Source of the DNA: Aureisphaera sp963669405
Lineage (GTDB): Bacteria > Bacteroidota > Bacteroidia > Flavobacteriales > Flavobacteriaceae
Direction: 5' to 3'
Assembly (NCBI GenBank): GCA_963669405.2
Contig: CAXXHF010000001.1
Coordinates: 124,001-188,000, forward strand
DNA length: 64,000 nt
Part shown: one piece after another, positions 26,868 to 36,164 of the stretch
Layout: every line of letters begins with the position of its first letter
Position numbering within the stretch: position 1 is the stretch's first letter
Made by a program: the position numbers and the translations under genes
The notes under the pieces: generated by a model
Seen by the model: only the letters and a program-made list of their open reading frames with translations
What the model was told of the DNA's origin: nothing
Database searches by the model: none

Positions 26868-27722
26868 TTAAAATTGATGCAACAAATCATCACTAAGTAT
26901 CTTTTTTTCAATGAGTTCCAGTTGTAATAATTTTTGCTGAACTTCTTCAACTTGTTGCAATGTAAGATTTGTTTGCGACCATTGTGTAAGTGATAACCAT
27001 TCCTGAACATCTTCAATTTTCTGGTCGTATCGGTTAGATATCATTCTATCTATAGAGGGAATGCTCTTAAATTCTAATGTGGTATTATTAATAATTTCTA
27101 AAATAGTTTGAATGCTTTCGGCTTCAGATTCTAATACATCATTTCTAACAGCAATTACAAAACAAGGCCATGGAGTAGGACATTCTCCAACCAAGCGAAA
27201 AGGACCATTATCTACATAGGGCTTCGTTGTAAATTTTTCCCACATAAAATAATCCCCTTTCCCTTCGGGCAATGCCTTTAATGCTCCTTCCAAATCCTTG
27301 ATTACTTCAAAATTAAGGTCGGTTTCAGTATTCCAATCGTGATTTTCGGCATTTACATAAGCCATTAGATGAGAACCAGAACCAAAACGGCTTATGGCAG
27401 CAGCAGTTCCTCTTAGGCTTGCAACGGTATGGTGGTCTGAGTTCTTTGCCACATGAATTCCCCAAATTAAGGGTGATGCAACAAATACTTGTACTATTTT
27501 ACAATCATTTCCATTAATGATATCCCGAATGATCCCTTCAGTAAGGATCACAGCCATATCAATTTCTTTTTCTCTTAGGGCTTTACACATTTGCCCCGTT
27601 CCTCCATAAAAATCCTTCCAACGTAAATTAATCCCTTCTTCGTGGTATTCTTTATTACGCATGGTTAAATACCATGGTAAATTGAAGTGTTCGGGTACTC
27701 CGCCTATTTGAAATTTTTTCAT
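26868..27722 (-). CDS. Cytosolic periplasmic-binding-protein-fold protein (NMT1/THI5-like)
   Basis: A 284-residue protein resembling ABC-transporter substrate-binding proteins of the NMT1/THI5 type (MKKFQIGGVPEHFNLPWYL at the start, then VILTEGIIRDI near 60, SRFGSGSHLMAY near 110). It has no signal peptide or lipobox and no transporter genes nearby, so it is probably a cytosolic ligand-binding or biosynthetic protein (compare MqnA/MqnD, THI5). It overlaps the nucleoside phosphorylase start by four bases and is the last gene of the run. Substrate unknown. Confidence 0.65.
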   Translation of the reverse strand: MKKFQIGGVPEHFNLPWYLTMRNKEYHEEGINLRWKDFYGGTGQMCKALREKEIDMAVILTEGIIRDIINGNDCKIVQVFVASPLIWGIHVAKNSDHHTVASLRGTAAAISRFGSGSHLMAYVNAENHDWNTETDLNFEVIKDLEGALKALPEGKGDYFMWEKFTTKPYVDNGPFRLVGECPTPWPCFVIAVRNDVLESEAESIQTILEIINNTTLEFKSIPSIDRMISNRYDQKIEDVQEWLSLTQWSQTNLTLQQVEEVQQKLLQLELIEKKILSDDLLHQF

Positions 27723-28588
27723 GCTACAATAAGATCTAATGTTTTTTTAATCAAATTGTCAATTGTTTCGTTTGATTTTGTACTAAAAACCCCGGTTACT
27801 CTATTGGCCAATATGGCATTTAAAGATATGGCATGATGTCCCAATAACTTTGCCATAGCGTACATTCCAGAGGTTTCCATTTCTAAGTTGGTAATGGAAT
27901 TACCTTCGTATTGAAACAGTTGTAGTTTTTTATTCATAGTGGGGTCCTGCAATGCCAAACGAAGCTTTCTTCCTTGTGGTCCATAAAACCCAACATTTGT
28001 TGTGGTAATTCCATACACAAAGTCTTCCCTGGAAAATTGTTGAAGTAATACGTCACTGGCACTAACACAATATGGGTCGGATTTTTTTTGATTCCATTGC
28101 ATATGTTCCATAAATGCCTCTGCAAAAGGGATATCCAGAAACGAATCATCTTTGTAAAAATGTACTAGGTTGTCAAGACCAATGGCTTTTTCTGACACCA
28201 AAAAACTATCTACTGGAATTGTTTCTTGAATGGCCCCTGATGTACCTATACGAATGAATTTGAGTTGTGTGTGTATGGGTTTTAAGCTTCTAGTATCAAA
28301 ATCTATATTGACCAAAGCGTCCAGTTCATTGAAAACAATATCTATATTATCAGTGCCAATTCCTGTTGAAATAACAGTAATTCGTTTGTCTTTATACCAG
28401 CCTGTATGCGTTTTAAACTCCCTCTTTTGTACTGCCACATCAATCCTGTCAAAGTACTGGGAAACCATATCCACACGATCTTGGTCACCTACTGTAATAA
28501 TGGTATCCGAAATATCTCCAGGTTTTAGGTGAAGGTGATAAATACTACCATCTTCATTCAGTATTAGTTCAGATTCTGGAATACGCAT
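27719..28588 (-). CDS. Nucleoside phosphorylase (uridine/purine phosphorylase family)
   Basis: A 289-residue PNP/UDP-family enzyme that splits a nucleoside with phosphate. Key segments: TVGDQDRVD near 31 (phosphate loop), STGIGTDNIDIVFNEL near 74, RIGTSGAIQ near 112, and NLEMETSGMYAMAKLLG near 235, where the MExE-like motif binds the ribose. A cytosolic enzyme whose base preference cannot be read from the sequence. It overlaps the genes on both sides by one to four bases, so it belongs to one operon with DUF1835 and the binding-protein-fold gene. Confidence 0.88.
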   Translation of the reverse strand: MRIPESELILNEDGSIYHLHLKPGDISDTIITVGDQDRVDMVSQYFDRIDVAVQKREFKTHTGWYKDKRITVISTGIGTDNIDIVFNELDALVNIDFDTRSLKPIHTQLKFIRIGTSGAIQETIPVDSFLVSEKAIGLDNLVHFYKDDSFLDIPFAEAFMEHMQWNQKKSDPYCVSASDVLLQQFSREDFVYGITTTNVGFYGPQGRKLRLALQDPTMNKKLQLFQYEGNSITNLEMETSGMYAMAKLLGHHAISLNAILANRVTGVFSTKSNETIDNLIKKTLDLIVA

Positions 28589-29511
28589 TATCTCTTTTGT
28601 ATAGCTTGTTTAGAAGAGTTGTAAAGGTAGTTGTATTTAGCACATCGACCAAACTGTGAGGTATTCGCTAGATCTGTGAGAGCGCTTTGCTTTCCTTCTA
28701 AAATGCTCTTACCTCTTGCGGTTAATTGCAAATTTGTTTCTTCTGTAAAATACAGTTTCAGGTTTTCCACAATTAGAAACCACTGAGAGTCTCCAAACCC
28801 ATAGTATCCTTGATTGCGAAGAAGATATCCTACCAATTTGTGTATAGATTCAAACTCATGGGTGTCTATAGCCTGAAGTACTTGTAGCTCTAAGGCATTC
28901 AGTCCATTTTCAATATTTGGGAAACGCTCTAAATGTACTTGTATACAGGAAGAGAAGTATGGAAACTGTTCTGCATTGAACGCTATACTAGTAAGGGTGG
29001 AATGATCATCTGAGGTGTATATATTCCAAAACTCCTTCAGGGTAGCAATAGCATCCATGTTTAATAGAATCTTGTTTTTATATTCTTTCCATAATTCAGG
29101 TTCTGAGAGTTCAGAAAGCCCATACAAGCCTTCTTTTCCGTGGATAACACCACTGCATACCAAGTAAAACACAGCGTTGGGAGCAATGGAATGTACATAC
29201 GTGATCACTGCAGCCATATTGATATGGCAGAACAGATCATATTCAAACCAAAAAATGAATTGATCAAAAGACGATTGTTTCAAGATTTCAAATTGGGATA
29301 CAAACTTTTGGTATTTTTCCTCCGCATTGGGAGTAAATATTTTTAAGTATTCAACCCTTTCAGTAATAAAATCTTCTGAAAAAATAGTATTAGATGAAGG
29401 TCCTTCGCATAGGATTTCATTCCAAGTAAGAATGTCTTGATCGGGTAGGAGTTCTTTTAAACGATTTGTAAAACCATCCCCGTTGGTAACATGTAAGATT
29501 TTATCCCCCAA
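28588..29511 (-). CDS. DUF1835 domain protein
   Basis: A 307-residue protein. The N-terminal HVTNGDGFTNRLKEL, followed by DILTWNEILCEGP near 30, is the DUF1835 signature. A helical C-terminal part (about 180-300) includes LTARGKSILEGK. The start codon appears to be TTG at 29511, inside the end of the SUI1-like gene (11-base overlap). No known activity; DUF1835 proteins are small-molecule-or-nucleotide-binding candidates only by fold guess. Confidence 0.75.
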   Translation of the reverse strand: MGDKILHVTNGDGFTNRLKELLPDQDILTWNEILCEGPSSNTIFSEDFITERVEYLKIFTPNAEEKYQKFVSQFEILKQSSFDQFIFWFEYDLFCHINMAAVITYVHSIAPNAVFYLVCSGVIHGKEGLYGLSELSEPELWKEYKNKILLNMDAIATLKEFWNIYTSDDHSTLTSIAFNAEQFPYFSSCIQVHLERFPNIENGLNALELQVLQAIDTHEFESIHKLVGYLLRNQGYYGFGDSQWFLIVENLKLYFTEETNLQLTARGKSILEGKQSALTDLANTSQFGRCAKYNYLYNSSKQAIQKR

Positions 29512-29827
29512 CTCGTTTGGTTTTGAAACCTTTTTCTTGAAGGAATGTCATGATTTTGTCCCGATAGTCACCTTGAATGATAATCTGTTCGTTTTTGAAA
29601 CTTCCTCCAACACTCAACAACTGTTTAATTTCTTTTGCCAGCTGCTTGAAATCATGGTCCGCCCCGTTGTACCCTTCAATGATAGTAATGGGTTTCCCTT
29701 TTCGTTTTTCGTATTTGCAGATAAGTGGTTCATCTTGCAGCCAGACCGTCGATTTTTCTTCCTTGGCAGGTTTTTCGCTAGGAACATGATCTGGAAATAG
29801 ATTCTTAAGTTGATCTTGTAAATCCAA
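29501..29827 (-). CDS. SUI1/eIF1-like translation factor (YciH family)
   Basis: A 108-residue protein. The SUI1 domain is in residues 40-108: KGKPITIIEGYNG, DFKQLAKEIKQLLSVGGSFK and IIIQGDYRDKIMTFL are the family's beta-alpha elements. The 40-residue N-terminal extension is charged and probably disordered. In E. coli YciH modulates start-codon selection. It heads a four-gene overlapping run, eight bases after a 2OG-Fe oxygenase gene. Confidence 0.9.
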   Translation of the reverse strand: MDLQDQLKNLFPDHVPSEKPAKEEKSTVWLQDEPLICKYEKRKGKPITIIEGYNGADHDFKQLAKEIKQLLSVGGSFKNEQIIIQGDYRDKIMTFLQEKGFKTKRVGG

Positions 29828-29834
29828 AACAAAA

Positions 29835-30785
29835 TTATTTCTTGATTAGACCAATATCTACCAAACGTTCATGCAAGAATTCACCCGCAGAGATATCTTC
29901 ATACGCTTTGGGATGATCTGCATCTGTACAGGCTTCAAGGCAGTCCAATCTCATGTCACTTCTTGGATGCATGAAGAAAGGAATGGAATATCGTGGAGTG
30001 CCCCATTGCTCTTTTGGAGGATTTACCACTCGGTGAATAGTAGATCTAAGTTTATTATTGGTATGACGCTCTAACATGTCTCCCACATTAATCACCAATT
30101 CATCCTCTTCTGGAATGGCATCAATCCATTCACCGTCTTTACGTAATACTTGAAGACCACCTGTTGAAGCCCCCATAAGCAAGGTGATTAGATTGATGTC
30201 CCCATGTGCTCCTGCACGCACAGCACCTTTGGGTTCTTCTGTAATAGGAGGGTAGTGTATAGGACGTAAGATACTATTCCCATTAGTAGCCCATGGATCA
30301 AAATAAGTTTCTTCCAATCCTATATATAAAGCTAAAGCTCGCAATACGTATATCCCAGTTTTTTCCAACATTCGGTAAGCTTCCATACCAGTAGCATTAA
30401 AATGAGGAAGTTCATCCACAATCACGTTTGTTGGGTATTCATCAGGAAGGTTTGCATCTTCGGAAGGCTCTTGTCCAAAATGCCAAAATTCTTTTAAATC
30501 ACCTTCTTTCTTGCCCTTGGCATGTTCTTTTCCAAAGGATACATAACCTCTTTGTCCACCAAGCCCTTCTATTTCGTATTTCTGTTTGGTATCAACAGGA
30601 AGGGCAAAGAATTTTTTCACTTCTGTATAAAGATCTTCAACCAATTGATCATTCAAAAAATGATTTTTTAAGGATACGAATCCAATTTCTTCGTAAGCGC
30701 TTCCAATCTCATCTACAAATTTTTGTTTTCGTTCTGGATCATCCGAAAGGAAATCTGCCAAATCAACACTAGGTATATTGTTCAT
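29835..30785 (-). CDS. Isopenicillin-N-synthase-like 2-oxoglutarate/Fe(II) dioxygenase
   Basis: A 316-residue double-stranded beta-helix oxygenase. The N-terminal DIOX_N part (IPSVDLADF, then EEIGFVSLKNH near 32) is complete; the Fe ligands are in AHGDINLITLLMG near 193 (HxD) and RSTIHRVVNPP near 252 (His), and the Arg-x-Ser 2OG site is RYSIPFFMHP near 268. It oxidises a small molecule; the substrate is unknown. Two TATATTTG boxes on the minus strand (30806-30813 and 30815-30822) lie 21-37 bases upstream and are the likely promoter of the whole five-gene run. Confidence 0.88.
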   Translation of the reverse strand: MNNIPSVDLADFLSDDPERKQKFVDEIGSAYEEIGFVSLKNHFLNDQLVEDLYTEVKKFFALPVDTKQKYEIEGLGGQRGYVSFGKEHAKGKKEGDLKEFWHFGQEPSEDANLPDEYPTNVIVDELPHFNATGMEAYRMLEKTGIYVLRALALYIGLEETYFDPWATNGNSILRPIHYPPITEEPKGAVRAGAHGDINLITLLMGASTGGLQVLRKDGEWIDAIPEEDELVINVGDMLERHTNNKLRSTIHRVVNPPKEQWGTPRYSIPFFMHPRSDMRLDCLEACTDADHPKAYEDISAGEFLHERLVDIGLIKK

Positions 30786-30860
30786 AACGACATGTATTTA
30801 TATTGCAAATATACCAAATATAGAGGGGATTTCCGAGTGTAAAAAATAGTGCTAAATACT

Positions 30861-30889
30861 TTGTAGAATGACCAATTTTCCTACTTTTG
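30861..30889 (+). promoter_or_regulatory. Complete Bacteroidota promoter (TTG-N18-TACTTTTG)
   Basis: TTG at 30861-30863 and TACTTTTG at 30882-30889, 18 bases apart. The box lies downstream of the first in-frame ATG (30868) and upstream of the ATG at 30910, which settles the start of the E1 gene. Confidence 0.7.
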
Positions 30890-30909
30890 ACATTCACAAA
30901 TTTTTGAAT

Positions 30910-32913
30910 ATGGCTACCCAAACCAAGGAATCCATTTTTTTCGATTATAACCGTACCGAATTATCAGACGACACGCTTATACAATTGTATAAACGTATGC
31001 TAAAACCGCGAATGATTGAAGAAAAAATGCTCATCTTGCTTAGGCAGGGAAAAATCTCAAAATGGTTTAGTGGGATTGGGCAAGAAGCCATATCTGTTGG
31101 GATTACTTCCGTTCTCAACAAACAAGAGTATATTTTACCCATGCATAGAAATCTCGGGGTTTTTACCACTCGTGAGATTCCGTTGCATAGATTGTTTTCG
31201 CAATGGCAGGGTAAAGCAAGTGGTTTTACCAAGGGGCGTGACCGTAGTTTTCATTTCGGAACACAGGAATTTAATATAGTTGGTATGATTTCCCATTTAG
31301 GGCCTCAGTTTGGAGTTGCTTCCGGGATTGCCTTAGGAAATCTTCTGAAAGATAACAATCAGGTATGTGCTGTATTTACAGGCGAAGGAGGAACTAGTGA
31401 GGGAGACATACACGAATCATTAAACGTTGCTTCAGTTTGGCAGCTACCTGTCTTGTTTTGCATTGAAAACAATGGATATGGACTCTCAACACCCACAGAC
31501 GAACAATACCGATGTGAACACCTTGCCGATAGAGGTAAGGGCTATGGTATGGAATCACATATCATTGAAGGTAACAACATATTAGAGGTCTTTACCCAGG
31601 TTTCTAGTATAGTAGAGAGCATGCGGGAAAACCCAAGGCCCGTTTTATTGGAGTTTAAAACTTTCCGGATGCGAGGACACGAAGAGGCTAGTGGCACCAA
31701 GTATGTTCCTAAAGAATTGATGGATGCATGGGCTGAAAAAGATCCTGTTCAAAATTTTGAAAATTATCTACTTTCTGAGGGGGTTATTTCCGAAACTCAA
31801 ATAGCTACATTCAAAGCAGAAATAAAAAATGAAATCAATAATGGATTGGACATTGCCTTTGCAGAAGAGGTAATTGATTCTATTGAAAGTAATGAATTAA
31901 ATGACGTATTTAAAAAGTTTACATATCAGGAGGTTAAGAGTAATTCAAACACAGAAGAACTTCGATTTGTAGATGCAATTTCCCAAGGTTTAAAGCAAGC
32001 CATGGAGCGTCACGACAACTCAGTGATTTTAGGGCAGGATATTGCGGAGTATGGGGGTGTTTTTAAGATTACAGAAGGTTTTGTGGATGCCTTTGGAAAA
32101 GAACGTGTTAGGAACACACCAATTTGTGAAAGCGCTATCGTGTCTGCTACGATGGGGCTATCCATCAATGGTTTTAAATCCATCATGGAAATGCAATTTG
32201 CTGATTTCGCAACCTCTGGTTTCAATCCTATTGTTAACTATTTGGCAAAATGTCATTATAGATGGGATCAGAATGCTGATGTGGTCATCCGTATGCCTTG
32301 CGGTGCAGGAGTAGGAGCGGGTCCTTTCCATAGTCAGACAAATGAAGCGTGGTTCACACACACCCCAGGTTTAAAAGTAGTATACCCAGCATTTCCGTAT
32401 GATGCTAAAGGATTATTGGCAACAGCGATAGAAGACCCAAATCCAGTGATGTTCTTTGAGCATAAGGCATTATACAGAAGTATTCGCCAAGAAGTCCCAA
32501 CTGATTATTATACATTGCCTATTGGAAAAGCAGCTCTACTAACAGAGGGCAAGGACCTAACCATAATTACCTACGGTGCTGGTGTTCATTGGGCATTGGA
32601 GGTTCTAAATGAGGCGGATTATTCGATAGATTTAATCGATTTGAGAACGCTATCTCCATTAGATACCGAAACCATCTACAATTCAGTTCAAAAAACAGGA
32701 AAGGTGCTTATACTACAGGAAGATTCTATGTTCGGTGGAATTGCTAGTGATATTTCCGCCTTGATTACGGAAAACTGCTTTGAGTATCTAGACGCACCTA
32801 TACGCCGTGTAGCAAGCTTAGAAACCCCTGTTCCATTTGCTAAAAATCTAGAAGACAATTACTTGCCTAAGGATCGCTTTAAGACCACACTACAAGGTTT
32901 GTTGAATTATTAG
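30910..32913 (+). CDS. Fused alpha/beta E1 component of a branched-chain 2-oxoacid dehydrogenase
   Basis: A 667-residue thiamine-diphosphate enzyme with both E1 subunits in one chain. The alpha half (1-330) has QGKISKWFSGIGQEAISVG near 40 and the ThDP/Mg loop GEGGTSEGDIHESLN near 157 through ENNGYGLS (GEG in place of the usual GDG). The beta half starts near 350 with RFVDAISQGLKQAMERH, GQDIAEYGGVFKITEGF and QEDSMFGG near 605. It decarboxylates branched-chain 2-oxoacids (Leu, Ile, Val breakdown or branched fatty-acid priming) and loads the lipoyl E2, which must be elsewhere. A promoter at 30861-30889 fixes the start. Confidence 0.93.
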   Translation: MATQTKESIFFDYNRTELSDDTLIQLYKRMLKPRMIEEKMLILLRQGKISKWFSGIGQEAISVGITSVLNKQEYILPMHRNLGVFTTREIPLHRLFSQWQGKASGFTKGRDRSFHFGTQEFNIVGMISHLGPQFGVASGIALGNLLKDNNQVCAVFTGEGGTSEGDIHESLNVASVWQLPVLFCIENNGYGLSTPTDEQYRCEHLADRGKGYGMESHIIEGNNILEVFTQVSSIVESMRENPRPVLLEFKTFRMRGHEEASGTKYVPKELMDAWAEKDPVQNFENYLLSEGVISETQIATFKAEIKNEINNGLDIAFAEEVIDSIESNELNDVFKKFTYQEVKSNSNTEELRFVDAISQGLKQAMERHDNSVILGQDIAEYGGVFKITEGFVDAFGKERVRNTPICESAIVSATMGLSINGFKSIMEMQFADFATSGFNPIVNYLAKCHYRWDQNADVVIRMPCGAGVGAGPFHSQTNEAWFTHTPGLKVVYPAFPYDAKGLLATAIEDPNPVMFFEHKALYRSIRQEVPTDYYTLPIGKAALLTEGKDLTIITYGAGVHWALEVLNEADYSIDLIDLRTLSPLDTETIYNSVQKTGKVLILQEDSMFGGIASDISALITENCFEYLDAPIRRVASLETPVPFAKNLEDNYLPKDRFKTTLQGLLNY

Positions 32914-32970
32914 ACATTGATTTTCGTTTAAAACACTTATTATTTGGTTGACTTACCGTGTACTGGCTGT

Positions 32971-32999
32971 TTGTGGTATCTTCTTTTTTAGTACCTTTA
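32971..32999 (+). promoter_or_regulatory. Promoter (TTG-N18-TACCTTTA) of the lipocalin/OmpA operon
   Basis: TTG at 32971-32973 and TACCTTTA at 32992-32999, the same 18-base spacing as the E1 promoter, ending 44 bases before the lipoprotein ATG. The open frame's first ATG (32948) lies upstream of it and is ruled out. Confidence 0.65.
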
Positions 33000-33043
33000 A
33001 TAAAGCAAACCAAACGAATATCAACCTCATAAAATCCAATTAT

Positions 33044-33529
33044 ATGAAAAAAATTATGATGATTCTGGCGCTTGCCGTCATAGTAGGTAGTTGTGGCACG
33101 CCAAAAACGGTTATTCAATCCAAAAAAGTCCTGAAAGGGTACTGGATGCTGGACAACATCACATATAGCGAAACGGGAACCTTTAATATTACTATGTTTA
33201 GAGACACTTCTAAGGAATGTTTCGAAGGTAGTTCGTGGCGCTTTATACCTAACAATAACTCAGGGTATTACACCATCTCTGATGGAAATTGCCCTACTGG
33301 CGATCGCAACTTTATCTTCGCCATTCAGGAAGTCGATCCACAAACAGGATTGTATGATTTCCTACTAAAACCAACCACCAAACTAGGAAAAGCAGACAAG
33401 GATAGCTCCGTAGGATTTAGACTTCGTCTTGCACAATTAAGCGAATCTTCTATGCAATGGGAACAAACTGTAACCTTAGAAGGAAACCCTTTTACTATTA
33501 ACATGAACTTTTCAAAAATTCAAGAATAA
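33044..33529 (+). CDS. Lipocalin-like lipoprotein
   Basis: A 161-residue lipoprotein (MKKIMMILALAVIVGSCG, lipobox VGSC, Cys17). Residues 30-160 look like a bacterial lipocalin-like domain: LKGYWMLDNITYS is the usual first-strand GxW element, followed by alternating strands and a central Cys pair (KECFEGSSW, DGNCPTGD). It probably sits in the periplasmic face of the outer membrane and binds a hydrophobic ligand. The ATG at 33044 follows a good promoter. Its stop overlaps the OmpA-family start by one base, so the two are one operon. Confidence 0.8.
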   Translation: MKKIMMILALAVIVGSCGTPKTVIQSKKVLKGYWMLDNITYSETGTFNITMFRDTSKECFEGSSWRFIPNNNSGYYTISDGNCPTGDRNFIFAIQEVDPQTGLYDFLLKPTTKLGKADKDSSVGFRLRLAQLSESSMQWEQTVTLEGNPFTINMNFSKIQE

Positions 33530-34242
33530 TGAAAATTTACATCAAACAATTTATAAGCATGGCTTTAGCTCTAGTGTTGTTTTTTGGACTCACTAGTTGT
33601 GAAGCAACTAAAAATGCAAACAACAAACAAAAAGGTGCCGTTATTGGCGCTGCTGGAGGTGCCGTTTTAGGTGCTATCTTAGGAAACAATATTGGAAAAG
33701 GCGGTAACGGAGAGATTGGCGCTGTCATTGGAGGTGTAGTAGGAGGTGCTGCAGGGGTTCTTATTGGCTCCAAAATGGATAAAAATGCTCAGAAAATTGA
33801 AGAAGAGGTTCCCGGCGCTAAAGTAGAACGGGTAGATGACGGTATTATAATCACCTTTGATGGTGAAAACAACGGAGTGTATTTTGATACCAATAAATAT
33901 AATATCAATGCAGATTCTAGAGCTACTTTAGACAAACTCGCTTCTGTATTGATTGAGTTTCCAGATACCGACGTTTTGGTAATTGGTCACACCGATAGTG
34001 CAGGAAGTGAAGAATATAATATGACACTTTCTCAAAATAGAGCCCAGTCTGTCACCAATTATTTTACGGGTCCCAAAGGGCTTAGTTCAGGACGCTTTAC
34101 TACCAACTGGTTTGGAGAAACAAGTCCTATTGCTACCAATGATACTGCTGAGGGACGAGCTCAAAATCGTCGTGTAAACATTGTGATTGTTCCTAATGAA
34201 AAAATGAAGAGGGAAGCTGAAAAAGAAGCTGGCGGTAATTAG
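33529..34242 (+). CDS. OmpA-family lipoprotein with glycine-zipper segment
   Basis: A 237-residue lipoprotein: lipobox LTSC, Cys24. Residues 36-85 form a glycine-zipper membrane segment (GAVIGAAGGAVLGAILGNNI, then GAVIGGVVGGAAGVLIG). Residues 115-225 are an OmpA C-terminal domain with GHTDSAGSEEYNMTLSQNRA near 155 and AQNRRVNIVI near 212, the diaminopimelate-binding Asp/Arg elements. It would anchor the outer membrane to peptidoglycan. Ends at a terminator. Confidence 0.92.
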   Translation: MKIYIKQFISMALALVLFFGLTSCEATKNANNKQKGAVIGAAGGAVLGAILGNNIGKGGNGEIGAVIGGVVGGAAGVLIGSKMDKNAQKIEEEVPGAKVERVDDGIIITFDGENNGVYFDTNKYNINADSRATLDKLASVLIEFPDTDVLVIGHTDSAGSEEYNMTLSQNRAQSVTNYFTGPKGLSSGRFTTNWFGETSPIATNDTAEGRAQNRRVNIVIVPNEKMKREAEKEAGGN

Positions 34243-34265
34243 AAAAAGACTATTTATAAAGAAAG

Positions 34266-34296
34266 TCCCAAGGCAATGTCCTTGGGATTTTTTTTT
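34266..34296 (+). terminator. Rho-independent terminator of the lipocalin/OmpA operon
   Basis: TCCCAAGG (34266-34273), loop CAATGT, CCTTGGGA (34280-34287), then nine T. It separates the OmpA operon from the following polyketide-type gene run. Confidence 0.9.
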
Positions 34297-34323
34297 CTGA
34301 AGATTTCCTCCGTACTTTAAGAA

Positions 34324-35448
34324 GTGAATACCCCCAAGACATACCAAGTGATTATAATAGGTGGAGGATTAGCGGGACTAACCAGTGCCTTGCACCTTTC
34401 ACAGCATAATGTTGATGTCTTATTAATCGAAAAGCATACGTATCCCAAACACAAAGTATGTGGTGAATATGTTTCTAACGAGGTGGTTCCTTATTGGAAA
34501 TCGTTGGGAGTAGACCTGAAAGAACACGGAGCTGTTCCCATAACAAAATTCGAAATTTCTACAAAGAATGGCGCTATTGCACATGCAAATCTACCGTTGG
34601 GTGGTTTTGGCATATCACGCTATGCCTTGGATTTGTTGCTATTTGAAAAGGTGAGGGATCATATTACTACGGTATTTGATCAAGTTGAAAAGATTTTTTT
34701 TCATGAAAATCAATTTACGGTAACCACCCAATCTCATGGAGAATATTCAGCTCATTTTGTCATTGGAGCTTATGGAAAACGTTCCAACCTTGATATTTCC
34801 ATGAAAAGAAATTTCATAGAAAAGCGATCTCCGTGGTTGGCAGTAAAAGCACATTACAAATTTGATTTTCCTGAAGATGTTGTTTCGCTACACAATTTTG
34901 ACGGTGGCTATTGCGGTTTGTCCAAAACTGAAACGGGACTGGTTAACGCCTGCTATCTGGCAAAATACACTACTTTTAAGAAAACTGCGGGAATCCAGGA
35001 ATTTCAAAAGACAATAATGTCTCAAAATTCACATTTGAAAACCTTTTTTGAACAAGCCATCCCTACTTTTGATCGCCCTTTAACTATAGCCCAGGTATCA
35101 TTTCATTCCAAAGCCCCCTTAGATCAACATGTTTTTATGGTTGGTGACAGTGCAGGGCTCATACATCCTTTGAGTGGTAATGGTATGGCCATGGCCGTAC
35201 ATAGCGCAAAATTGATTTCTGAAATTTTGGTGCAAGCATTTAATTCACATTCATGGAATCGTGTGGAGCTTGAAAAAACATATACCCAACGCTGGAAACA
35301 AACCTTTAATTCACGGTTACTTTACGGAAGAATCCTGCAACGCTTGTTATTGAACAATAAAATTTCCCATTGGGGTGTACAAATGGTCAAGAATTTTCCA
35401 TCACTTATTCCCAAACTCATTTGTAAAACTCATGGTTCTACTTTCTAA
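34324..35448 (+). CDS. FAD-dependent oxidoreductase (geranylgeranyl-reductase/hydroxylase type) of the phenolic-lipid cluster
   Basis: A 374-residue group A flavoprotein. GTG start. The dinucleotide fold is VIIIGGGLAGLTSALHLSQ near 8; KHKVCGEYVSNEV near 45 resembles the FAD-ring loop of geranylgeranyl reductases; MVGDSAGLIHPLSGNGMA near 275 is the second FAD motif (GD). It is first of a tightly packed run (one-base overlap with the methyltransferase, then the type III PKS). In the Streptomyces srsABC cluster a flavoprotein hydroxylase and a methyltransferase tailor the type III PKS product; the same roles are inferred here. It could alternatively reduce the side chain. Confidence 0.8.
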   Translation: MNTPKTYQVIIIGGGLAGLTSALHLSQHNVDVLLIEKHTYPKHKVCGEYVSNEVVPYWKSLGVDLKEHGAVPITKFEISTKNGAIAHANLPLGGFGISRYALDLLLFEKVRDHITTVFDQVEKIFFHENQFTVTTQSHGEYSAHFVIGAYGKRSNLDISMKRNFIEKRSPWLAVKAHYKFDFPEDVVSLHNFDGGYCGLSKTETGLVNACYLAKYTTFKKTAGIQEFQKTIMSQNSHLKTFFEQAIPTFDRPLTIAQVSFHSKAPLDQHVFMVGDSAGLIHPLSGNGMAMAVHSAKLISEILVQAFNSHSWNRVELEKTYTQRWKQTFNSRLLYGRILQRLLLNNKISHWGVQMVKNFPSLIPKLICKTHGSTF

Positions 35449-36164
35449 TGGTATTATTTTCCTCCAAATATCGATCACAAGAAACTGAAATCATGGATGA
35501 CATGAATTTTCAGGGAGAAGAAATGAAATCATTGCTAAAGGACCTAGCTACAGTAAACAAATGGTTGGGAGGCACAAATATTACAATCTCTGGAGTTAAT
35601 AAATTATTGGCAATACACAAGAGGGCAGAAACACCCTTGATCATCATAGATATAGGTTGTGGGGATGGTGAAGTCCTCAGGCGTTGTTTAGATAACGCAA
35701 AGAAGAGATCCATACTAGTTCGAGCCATTGGAATAGATGCAAATCCGTTTATCTTAGAAGAGGCACAAAAACGTTCTTTGGACTATCCTAACCTTGAATT
35801 CCAAAAATTAGACGTATTTTCAAAAATGGATTCGTTGCCAGAATTCCACATTGCGCTTTGCACCTTGTTTTTGCATCATTTTAAGGAAGATGAAATTGTT
35901 ACATTGCTTCAAAAAACACAAGATCGGGCGAAAGTTGGAATCGTTATAAACGACCTACAAAGAAGCGCATGGGCTTTTGGTTTATTTAGAATATTCAGTT
36001 CCATATTCCTAAAAACAAAGACAGCCCGTCATGATGGGCTTGTATCAGTAGCCCGTGGATTTAAGAAAAAAGAATTACAAAAAATAACCCACCGCATACA
36101 AGGGATCCATCGAATTCGTTGGCAATGGGCATTCAGATACCAATGGCTTATCTATAAACAATGA
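35448..36164 (+). CDS. SAM-dependent methyltransferase of the phenolic-lipid cluster
   Basis: A 238-residue class I methyltransferase. Motif I is IIDIGCGDGEVLRRC near residues 64-78, the acidic motif II is AIGIDANPF near 93 and motif post-I/IV is near HIALCTLFLHHF (about 127-138). The ATG overlaps the preceding stop by one base and the last four bases overlap the PKS start. It probably methylates the ring or an oxygen of the polyketide product; its substrate is inferred from position only. Confidence 0.82.
   Translation: MVLFSSKYRSQETEIMDDMNFQGEEMKSLLKDLATVNKWLGGTNITISGVNKLLAIHKRAETPLIIIDIGCGDGEVLRRCLDNAKKRSILVRAIGIDANPFILEEAQKRSLDYPNLEFQKLDVFSKMDSLPEFHIALCTLFLHHFKEDEIVTLLQKTQDRAKVGIVINDLQRSAWAFGLFRIFSSIFLKTKTARHDGLVSVARGFKKKELQKITHRIQGIHRIRWQWAFRYQWLIYKQ

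Noticed and set aside
26671..26871. 66-codon plus-strand frame after ung
   Set aside because: Starts four bases after ung but has a Lys/Ser-rich random-looking sequence and no family match; the minus-strand microprotein is the better use of the gap.
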